Below, one piece after another: positions 45,730 to 54,773 of a stretch of DNA of 64,000 nt. The DNA is taken from the NCBI GenBank assembly GCA_910890315.1, contig CAJVGD010000042.1, positions 1,922,001 to 1,986,000 on the forward strand. The letters are read 5' to 3'. The notes below the pieces were generated by a model. The model worked only from the letters and a program-made list of their open reading frames with translations. It was not told where the DNA came from and did not search any database. The position numbers and the translations under genes were made by a program. How positions within the stretch are numbered: position 1 is the first letter of the stretch; every line of letters begins with the position of its first letter. Origin of the DNA: Serendipita indica DSM 11827 (lineage: Eukaryota; Basidiomycota; Agaricomycetes; Sebacinales; Serendipitaceae).

Positions 45730-48130
45730 TATGTTTATGCCCTCTATCCTATCTTGGTGTACATGAGTTCGAATTCTGGAGGCTTACTTTTGGCAAGGCC
45801 GTTGCTTGGCCGCTTAGCTAGTCTGTGCGTTGGTCAATTCATCCGGAGTAGATATTCTGGTGGGTAACAGACAGTTCCCAATCCCGTCTGACGATGAGGT
45901 CGGTCCGAGAGGCCAGCGGTTCGAATCTCAGGCTGCTCAGTTCTCGCTGCACATGACTAGATCTTACGATATCTAGTGGTCTATCACAGAGAGGAGAGTG
46001 GACTTTTTCATTTTCAAATAATTTTTCTCTGTATGGGTAGATCACTCATCTCTGAGAGACCTCGACGCAACATGGATGTCTTGGAGTCCCTAAGGACGCG
46101 GTAGCTATGGGGAACAGACCTCCACAGTATAATAAGAAATTCAAGCTCTCCTCAAAAGAAGTCACAAGCTCCGGGGCCGGGTGTGACGTGACCCTCGTTG
46201 GATCCGTGCTGCGACTGTTTATTAGCGATCCAATTGCTCTGCCGTCTCTCTCCAGTCCCTAGTTTCGATCTTAGGCTCTATCCTTGATCAACTTTCAGTG
46301 ACTGGAAACGCGACAACTGCGCTCAGTGCTCACAGGATTTTGGGCGTGTTATACACATCTTTTCTCCGATTTAAATATTGGATAATAGATATTCAAGGCA
46401 AATAATCTCAAATTTTGACTTATTTGATTGTCATTGTGTCATATAGCGGCCTCAGAGACCGCAGAAGCTACTCTCCAGCCAGGCTGCCATATCCACCGAG
46501 CAGCCCGGCGTCCTTTTGCGCATTTCGAATATCGTGTCCTTTCTTCGATATAATGTGTGTATTTCAAATGTCGCGTCTTTCCTTCGACGATACACTGGAC
46601 GCCCGCCTTTTTGCCTCCGTTTCGCGGCCTATTGAAGACTTGTGACCCTCAGGTCGATTATGAATGACAGAGACTCTCCCAAAAATCTTTGGCCTTTCGC
46701 TAGAGTTCTCAAAAGGTACCCATGACTCCACGCCCTGCTCGAAGGCGAAGAAAATTCGATTGATGCTGGTGGCAAAAGGCCAGACAAGCTGCTTAAGCAG
46801 GCCCAAAACTCGTGAAATTTAGTTTCTAGGATCTCAATCTATCCTGTCATGATGTGTATGGGTTTGAATTTTCGAAGCTTCTCGCGGCGGTTGGTGGCAG
46901 CTCAATTTTATTGTTTGCATCGGCCACCTCATTATGAATCAGATGCCTGGTGTCGCACAGGTAGTTTCCAATCCCCTCCATACGAAGTCGACTCGAGAGT
47001 CCAACGGTTCGAATATCAGGCTGCTCGTTTCTCGCCGCGGGCAACTCGATTTTACGGGATCTAGTGGTCCGCTACAGGGATAAGAGTAGATTCTTGTCCT
47101 CAAATAATTCACTCTGAGGGTGAATTCTTCATCTCTGAGGGACGTCGACGTCCTACCGCCCGTAAGGACGCGGGTAGCTATGGGCAGGAGAGTTTCAGGG
47201 TCAAATAAGAAATTAGAGCAATTCCCAGAAGTCACTGATATTGAAATGATGAATCTCGTTCGATTAGCTGTCACTATCGGTCCAGGTTTACTAACAATCA
47301 CTGACTGAAATGGGAGATCAGCTAGGCGGGTTCATCCTAATAACTGTTGACAGATTAGAGTTACTGGGTTTGGAGCTGAGTGACCAATGGTCAACCGCCA
47401 AACCGAACTGGGATGAACCTAAATCTGCTGAAACCTGTATATGAGATCCCAGATTCACTCATATCCCCGCTCAGAGGTGCGTCTAAGATGCGTCAGCCGG
47501 GCGTAGAATCAGTGAGCTTCTAGCCACCCGTGTCATACATTGTGTCGTGATTGGCTAAGTCTACTTGGTGAGCTTTGGAGATAAAAAGGATATTTTCGAT
47601 AATTTTCGCTATTTAGAGGTGTTAAACTCATCAGAAGAGACTTCCTCGAATGTCGTCCGCCAGCCCGGATAAGCTGGGTCGTCGAGATCATTCGATACAT
47701 CTCTTGTGCTCTTTTCAAGCCTCGCTTGATGCTAATGTGTCGTTAAAATGGCCGCGCTAGAGGTTAGCCAGCCGCCCCAGCCGAGAGCCTATCGACTGGC
47801 CGCAGTCTCTGTCCAAGGGCAGTCTCATAATGTGTTGCATCTCAATAAGCTTGTGTTCCTGTTCACTATCTTATCATTCGATGTTCTGACGTATCTGAAT
47901 TTCGAATTGTAGAACTTGATTTTTGGCAAGGTCTTTGTTGGGCCAGTTGATGTAATTTTTTGCATAGATCGCCCGATTATGGAGGATCTATTCTGGTGGC
48001 GAACAGCCAGATCTCCGCATAGAGAATTAGTCGTTCGGTATGGTTGACCGTTTGATTCTCCAGTTGCTCAGTTTCTCGGGATTACTCGAACAAGGAAGCA
48101 GCAGCGCTCCATAGTCGAAGTAGAAATCCT
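45730..48130 (+). repeat. Three degenerate copies of an intergenic repeat unit
   Basis: Copies at about 45730-46180, 46830-47240 and 47850-48130, all in the same direction. The first two align over some 430 bases, with shared words such as GATCTAGTGGTC-like text, CAAATAATT and CATCTCTGAG followed by a GTAGCTATGG stretch. The third shares the left part (TTTTTGGCAAGGTC-like text, TTCTGGTGG, GTTGCTCAGTTTCTCG). Copies 1 and 2 contain GGTTCGAAT followed by CAGGCTGCTC, which resembles the B box of RNA polymerase III promoters. The flanking bases do not form a T-arm, so this is not a tRNA gene. A SINE-like origin is possible but unproven. Confidence 0.65.
46187..46640 (+). repeat. Duplicated promoter and start region of carrier copy 2
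   Basis: About 420 bases match the sequence just upstream of the carrier gene at 48491 (48165-48530), offset about 1923 bases. The match runs through TCCCTAGTTTCGA-like text, GACTGGAAACG, ATATCCACCGAG and TTTTGCGCATTTCGAA, then over the start codon: ATGTCGCG at 46568 against ATGTCGCG at 48491. Past the start only some 15 codons resemble the carrier, then a stop is reached. The copy also carries a short tandem doubling around the start, with an ATA in the place of the first ATG. It is a non-functional gene fragment with promoter. Confidence 0.8.
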
Positions 48131-48490
48131 AGTATCTTCGCTACGATACAAAACTTGGAAAACACTGATGGGAGTCAGGTCGAACCTGGTTTGATCTTTG
48201 CCGCGACTGTCTAGTGAAGCAACTGCTCTCCTGTCTCTCTCCAAACCCTTGGTTTCGACCTCAAGGCACTATTACTGATCAAACTATCTTTGACTGGAAA
48301 CGTGACGACCGCCGCTCTCAGGATTTGCGACGTGTCGTACACATCTTTTTCTCCCATTCAAATATTGGATAGCCGAGACAAATATTCTCAAGTTTAACTT
48401 ATCCATCAGTCATTGTAACCCCAGAGGCCGCACTCTCCACTCAGGCCGCTATATCCACCGAGTAACCCGATCCCTTTTTGCGCATTTCGA

Positions 48491-49764
48491 ATGTCGCGTC
48501 CTTCCTTCGATACACTGGCAACTGCCGCACTCGCCGCATGCACTGCTGTACGCCCTCTTCAGCGTAGAGCCGTAATGTCGATCTAAAGCCATGTTCGACA
48601 GACCACATTCTCAAATCCAGCAGAGGTCGCCAAAACCCGGTTGCAACTGCAAGGCGAGCTGGTCAAAAAGGGAACATACCAGCCCGTGTATTTGGGACCG
48701 ACGGACGTACTCCGAAAGGCATGGCGTTCAGAAGGGATTCAGGGGATTCAACGTGGGCTTACGGGGGCCCTTGCGTATTCGGTATGCTAATCATGTATCG
48801 GGGTACTGTCTACACGATGGCTTATGCAGCAAAAACAGGCCCTTCTCCAAACCTGCATCCTTGGTTGGTCCACTAATTGTACAGAGCTCAAGTCTGAAAC
48901 CGAGCTAGCTCTTTACGAACCATTCCGTGGCGCTCTCAACGTTCTCGCTGGAAAGACGCCATCTGATAGGTATCTCGCCAGCACGATCGGTGGCGGCACA
49001 TGTACCGGGATTGTCGGAGGTGAGGCACAGTATTAACGATATGCATTCTTATCCTATCGTCAGCATTTCTAGGGAACCCACTGTTTCTCATCAAAGCTCG
49101 CATGCAAGCGTATTCTCCAGCGTTTCCCGTCGGGGCTCAACGATACTACAAATCTGCTTGGGACGCTCTGAGGAGTATCTATATCTCGGATGGTTTTACT
49201 GGTCTCTTTCGTGGTTCGAGTGCGGCTATGTTTCGAACATCACTTGGCACGTCTGTTCAAATGCCTACATACTTCTTTGCCAAATCTCGGCTGGTTGAGT
49301 ATGGCATTTTGCGGGCGGAAGCCCCTTTGACCGTGATAACGAGCAGTGCGGCCGCTGGTGGCATGGTGGTGGGTTAAGTCAAGTCGCGAATATCTATGAC
49401 TAAATAGCATACCCAGTGTCTACTGATGTCACCGGCTGACACTACTCTCACTAGACTGTAGGCCAATAAATACCTGGTGGATTGTCCTCACACTTTCTCC
49501 ACAGTTACAACCAACCTACGCTGAAATTATCAGATGGAAGCGTTAGAGGCATGCTCTACCGAGGTCCATTTGATTGCCTGTTTCAAACAGTCAGGCAGGA
49601 AGGAATCACGGCATTATACAGAGGTATTGTCTCTGTTCGTGCATTCCGGTGATCATTGACTCGTTCAAGGAGCATTCGCGCACTTTCTTAGAATCACGCC
49701 TCATATCACGATACTGCTTACGGCTAACGAGTACTTTGCTCGATGGTACAGACGTGGGATATGA
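48491..49764 (+). CDS. Mitochondrial oxaloacetate-carrier-like protein (OAC1 type), copy 2
   Basis: Seen: start MSRPSFDTLATAALAACTA (exon 1 48491-48547), exon 2 from 48602 with TTFSNPAEVAKTRLQLQGEL and GIQGIQRGLTGALAYS. Later exons give LALYEPFRGALNVLAGK, GNPLFLIKARMQAYSPAF, RGSSAAMFRTSLGTSVQMPT, CLLMSPADTTLTRLYNQPT, FDCLFQTVRQEGITALYRG and ITPHITILLTANEYFARW, stop 49762-49764. It is a paralogue of the carrier at 40219-41594, on the other side of the sorting-nexin gene. Differences: AILRTAAGSS is AMFRTSLGTS, and the third signature reads PADTTLTR. Inference: transport of a related anion with changed specificity. The exon after the intron at 48781-48829 reads QKQALLQTC before rejoining the family pattern, so its start is uncertain. 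Confidence 0.8.
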
Positions 49765-49999
49765 ATGATCAGAGAGCTTCCTCTGGCTTCCATTGCAAGA
49801 TCCTTTTAAAGAATTACCGACGATCACATCATTCCTCCGCTGCGAGACCGCGTCACCAAGTTCTCACAGAGACCACAGTTGAAATTCGACGCCACCATGT
49901 AGGTCGACTGCTAAGACGGCCGTGTATCAACTGTAGACTGCAGAAGCTCGAACAGAGGTGCTATGTCTCTCGATATTCTAGATTTATGCTTATACAGAT

Positions 50000-52900
50000 C
50001 TAAATACCGGGCCTAACTCGTCCCGTTCGTGCGTTTTGGAGGACTTTTGTGGCCAAACGGACATATGCATCTCCGGCTGCGAGCTCTTTTTCCTTTTCCT
50101 GCTTCTTCGCCAGTCCAGCAGGACCGGCATCCTCTGCATCTTCAATGTCGGAGAGGATTGTGGTTCGCCAATGTTTAAGTCCCTGCTCGAGGACACTCCA
50201 AATCTCCTCGCTGGTGTGTTCTTCGATAAATCTCACATATTGCGTCTCCTGCCAGCCGTGCAGCTTGTGAGGTAACGGTAAGGGAGATCGAACAAGAATG
50301 TGATGGAGAACGATCAGGGGTGGGGAGTCTCCCGTTCGTTCGGGCTTCGCGAGGTCATTGTCATCGAGGAAGATCAACTGACTGAACGAGGTCAACACAA
50401 CTCAGAAGAGCGAGCCCACCGTACTTACCGTAAAGAGCGAAGTGCATAATAATCGTGGCCCAACACATCCAATCGCCACTTAGGCTTTGTCGTACCCTGA
50501 GCCACACCTTCGAATAGAAGCGTATTGAGAGCAAATTCGAGCCCCGTCATATCCGGGATGAGCTGGAGTTTTCCGGCCTCTCCCAGAGGCTTGATGATGG
50601 ATAAATGCAGAATGAAAGTTTTGAGGATGTGTCTTGCGATTTCTAGGGTCCTAGGGAATTCCGTCAGCAAGTTCAACGTATCGTAATATGTACTACCATT
50701 CTTGTCCCAGTTCGCCGACATTGTACTTGGACAGAACTTCTAGTCGTATAAACATTAATTTCTCGGCGAGCTCTTTGAGGTATGGACTTGAACCCTCGCC
50801 ACCTCGGGATATCGGGTCCACACCGTCGTCTGCAAAGCTCAATCGATGTACGCGAGCGAGGATGGCGCTTGTGTCCAGCCGTATAGCGTTCATGAGAGGG
50901 TCGGTAATCTTGAGATATGTAGCCTGGAGGGCAGACACCGCAGGCTCGAGAATCTTGAGCACCGCGTCTGAATAGCTGTCTGGAATCTTGGAGAGTTGCA
51001 ACCAACAATGATAGACCGAGTTGACAAGGGCAGCGTTCAGCATTTGTTGTATCGTGGAGTTTGGACCTATCAGCGTCACAGCATTGCGATCCTTTGCAGC
51101 CTGTCATTTCGTCAGTCAACCGATACAATGGAAGAGGAAACGGTACCAAGTTTTCTACTCTGGTACACATCATGTCCAAACTGGTCACGACACCGCGTGC
51201 ACACGCTTTGACCAAGAGCGGATCAAACTTTGCAGTATCCAGCTCGTTCGCAACGACTCGGGCAATGGCAACACCCTCCTTCTCATTCGGTGGCGGACGA
51301 CTGCTAGACTGCGACGAGGCCATATAGCCTCCACCCGTAACGTATGTTCCTACCAGCTTGTCAGATTGTACCGGGAGCGCCGACATCAGTACCTCCACCG
51401 TAGTAGGCAGATGCGGAAGTCGCAAAGGTCGAGCTGATGAGCTCATTGAGGCGGTTTGTGGAACGCTGGAGATATGCGGCTTCAAAGGTTGATACGGCTC
51501 GTAGTGTCAACACCGTTTCGGGAGACTGGTAGGACTGCGTATACGTGGTATCGGTGTGGACCGATATTCGCGAGAAGAAATCCTGGAACAAACGGAGAAG
51601 CTTAGGGTACTGGCTCGTTAAAGTCTGCGTCAGGAAAGAGGAGCCTAAACCCGGGTCAACTCTTAGAACGAGGGAAAAGGGTCTGCGACCGACCTTTGGC
51701 ACCGTCTCGACAACTCCTCTCGAGCATCCTGGCAACAGTACTCCAGTATATTGAGCTCGGCTTGTTCTCCAAAACAGTCATAGCAGCATCGAGAAAAGTT
51801 CTCTCCGATGCAGCTTCTCGTTGTAGACTGAGAACCTTTTCGAGTGTATACACTTTGATGCATGCCTCGCTTAGGTGTGATATCATGTTCTCAAGTCGAG
51901 TCCAGAAAGCATTCGTCCACTGTGGAGCTGTCAAATTTGTGGGCTCCGTCCGCACTCGTGATTTGTAGAGAAGGTTAGATGCTGCAGAGGTAACGGCCGA
52001 GGTTTCTTTGCAACTTGGTGAGATTCCGGGATCAGGTGAACAGGAGGTGCATACCTTTGAGACCCTTTTCACGTCCAAGTGCAGCCATATCAAAGGCTTC
52101 TTTGATTCTGTTTTCTGCGACCTCTACAAGGTCTGTTACAATGCTTTGCACTGTCTCAGGTAGTACTCGAAGGTTAGACGCAGTCAGAAGAGCAGAAGAC
52201 AAAAGCGGTCGGTTCTACAAGCTTTGAGCATCACAAATATCGAGATGACAGGAACTCACGAGCTCCTGGACGCCTGTGACTAACATGGCCTCCATCTCAT
52301 TCATGATCCTTTCGCGTGCTGTTTGAACATTCGACAGGTGGGACGAGACAGCAGTGATAGATCGCAACGATATGGACGGTAAGTCATCGTTGGTTGCCTC
52401 CGGATTGTCAGACTGTTTACTTTGTTGAGACTCTGCGTCTATCAACGCATCTACCACGGAGTAAGGACCGTTTCCAATAGGGTTTAATGAACCTACAAAT
52501 CTCGGCAATACTGAGAGCCGCCTTTATAATGGTACGCTCTCTCTCCTTGTCCACCGCTTCATTGCCTTCTATCACGCCTGAGATGGAAGCAGTAGTTGGG
52601 GTGCTAGACCCATTAGTCGGTGACGCTGGGGTGGTGGGTTTCGATACATTCATGTTTGAAGTTGAAGCCTGCTCCAATGCCGCCATTTGTGCTTCGAGAC
52701 GGCGGCTAATCATGAAAAACCGGGACACCCGTCGTAATACATCTGAGGCAACCTGGAGCTTTTGCAACCGAGCGACATGAGCTTGCAGGGCGCCATATGG
52801 TATTGATAGTTTACTCCTTAGCCTAAAATGATCTAGATCAAGTCTTAAATGGACCCGTGAGGCTCATACCTGTTGACACTACCCGAAATATCCTTCAGAC

Positions 52901-53265
52901 CAGCATTCACTTGAAGTAGATTGCCTTCAAGTTGGTTGACAGAGGCTGCCCGCGACAATAACCCTTCGTGATGTGCGTTGATGACATTCTTCAACTGTCG
53001 GTTCACATCATCGATTCCAAAGCTGAGTTTGGCAAGCGCCACAGATATTTCTTCCTTGTTACCGCCCTCTATAAGTCCTGTGGTCTTGAAACCTGACTCT
53101 AGTTGATTTGATGTGTTCGGGATCCTATACGGCTGGGCTGCGAGGATAGCGTTTGCATACTCGTTTGCATCAAAGGCTGGATGTGCAAACGTAGCATAAT
53201 CTGTTAGAGCAATGAGAATGAGAAGCACATGAATCCGGTTATATCCGCGCACCGAGCGAGCCCAT
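50000..53265 (-). CDS. COG5: Conserved oligomeric Golgi complex subunit 5
   Basis: Seen: a many-exon minus-strand gene. A short first exon gives MGSL (ATG 53265) and splices to DYATFAHPAFDANEYANAIL, the usual COG5 start. Next come SFGIDDVNRQLKNVINAHHE, a coiled coil RLQKLQVASDVLRRVSRFF and FMISRRLEAQMAALEQAS. The middle and C-terminal parts include VARMLERSC-like, SFADDGVDPISRGGEGSSPY and LLFEGVAQGTTKPKWRLDVL segments. The end ARTGRVRPGI is followed by a stop at 50000-50002. Known: COG5 belongs to lobe B of the COG tether for retrograde transport within the Golgi. The exact exon set between 50700 and 52500 was followed only in part. It shares an 86-base divergent spacer with ILV6. Confidence 0.85.
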
Positions 53266-53351
53266 GAACGACGCGGGGGCGAGTCAAGTCATTTCGACGT
53301 TGGACACCACCGCTACCATCTCGCTCGCCGTTTGCGGCAAAGTTCTCCAAA

Positions 53352-54633
53352 ATGTCCTCAATATTTCTCTCCCGTGTTTTGCGCGGAAGAGCTGCAAGAC
53401 TAAAATCCATCAACGCTGCTCGTCCGACGCTTCCGAAGACTTTGCCGGCCAGGAGCTACACCAGCTCGTCGCCTACAAATGCCTCTGAAGGCTCATCGAG
53501 ACCTCCACGACCTATTGAAGACTCTACGTCCGCCTTGGACTACAAATCCGCGCACAGAAGGGCCAGACCGCCGCCTCTACCAAAGACAGGTGCGATGACT
53601 CCTTCGCATCGAGTGTGCGCCGCTGAACCTGCTCTTTTCTTTGTCCATAGACCAACCACGCTTAAGAAGTGCCGAAGAGGCGGTTACAAACATTTTGTAC
53701 AATACTCCTCCCCCAAGCACCGAGCCATTCAAAAAGTTAGTTACTGCCCAACAATGCACTTTTGGGGATACTTTTCTAACACCATTCAATAGACACATTC
53801 TAAACTGTCTCGTCCAAAACGAGCCTGGTGTCCTTTCGCGTGTATCTGGCATTTTGGCCGCACGCGGGTTCAATATCGACTCTTTGGTGGTATGCAAGAC
53901 GGAAATCTCGGATTTGTCGCGTATGTGCATTGTTCTGAGTGGTCAAGATGGCGTTGTCGAGCAGGCCCGACGGCAGTTGGAGGATCTTGTCCCTGTCTGG
54001 GCGGTATTAGACTATACCGAGACGCGCACAATCAATCGCGAGCTTCTCTTGGTCAAGGTGTCTACCCTTGGACCGGAATATCTTGAGGACCAGCTTGTTG
54101 GCGGGCCGTCTCATGATCCTCGCGCTCACGGCTCTGCTCTCTATCCTCCCGAGTCTGCAATCTGGGAAGGGTCCGAGGGAGAAATACCACATCATCACAA
54201 CGCAAAAATGGAACGAGAGATCTCTATGGCCACTTCGTTTGAGCAAAGCGGGAAATCTACTCATTATCCATCACCCCCAGCACCACCCCCGCTCTCGCAT
54301 GATGGCCAGCAAGAAGTGAATATTCCACCCGCTTTGACACCCCATCAGCTTCTCACCCTCAAGTCGACGAATTTGCAAGCATTGACGACCCTTGCTTCCC
54401 ACTTTGGTGCAAAGGTCGTCGACATTTCGGAGAATAGCGTGATTATCGAGCTCTCCGCGAAAAGCGATCGCATTGACGCATTCCTCGGCTTGGTCAAAGG
54501 CTGGGGGATCTTAGAGAGTGCGAGAACAGGCGTCATGGTCATGGCGAGGACGCCTATAGCGAGTTTGGAAAGCGAAGAAGAGGCTGTCGCGGTCGGTGGG
54601 CCAATCGATGCTAGCTTGCTCCCTCCTGGCTAG
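53352..54633 (+). CDS. ILV6: Acetolactate synthase regulatory (small) subunit
   Basis: Seen: start MSSIFLSRVLRGRAARLKS, an Arg/Ser-rich mitochondrial presequence. After one intron comes DQPRLRSAEEAVTNILYNTP, then after a 57-base intron (53736-53792) HILNCLVQNEPGVLSRVSGI, the first ACT domain, with RGFNIDSLVV and ELLLVKVSTLGPEY. A linker of about 80 residues rich in Ser/Pro/His follows. The C-terminal domain has LTLKSTNLQALTTLASHF and FLGLVKGWGILESARTGVM. The stop is at 54631-54633. Known: this subunit activates acetolactate synthase (ILV2) and gives valine feedback control in mitochondria. The 57-base intron has no stop in frame. The linker is longer than in bacterial IlvH. Confidence 0.93.
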
Positions 54634-54773
54634 GAGCACGCCATGCGGGTAAAGCACAAAAGGTCTAGTTCTCGTGGACGGAGCTAACCACTGGTATATA
54701 CACATGTTTTAAAAACAAAATTAGCCCAGAGACGCTTGAGATCAGTCCATACATATGTCGAAAGACATTGCTA

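Larger units (their letters stand above)
45709..48490. other. Gene-poor interval built of degenerate repeats
   Basis: No intact gene is seen in 2.8 kb. The interval contains three related units (listed separately) and a duplicated promoter/start of the following carrier gene. 47240-47850 has no counterpart elsewhere in the window that I could see. Within it GGTTCATCC (near 47333) and its inverse GGATGAACC (near 47410) lie about 70 bases apart, too weak to call an element. Confidence 0.6.

Noticed and set aside
45915-45945. tRNA gene suggested by GGTTCGAATCTC
   Set aside because: The bases on either side cannot pair as a T-arm, and no matching acceptor stem or D-arm was found upstream.
46564-46806. 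Minus-strand open frame of 80 codons in the repeat interval
   Set aside because: It overlaps the duplicated carrier start, has no family resemblance and no splice continuation.
5779-54633. A branched-chain amino-acid gene cluster (ILV1 and ILV6 in one window)
   Set aside because: The two genes are about 46 kb apart with many unrelated genes between, so this is not a cluster.
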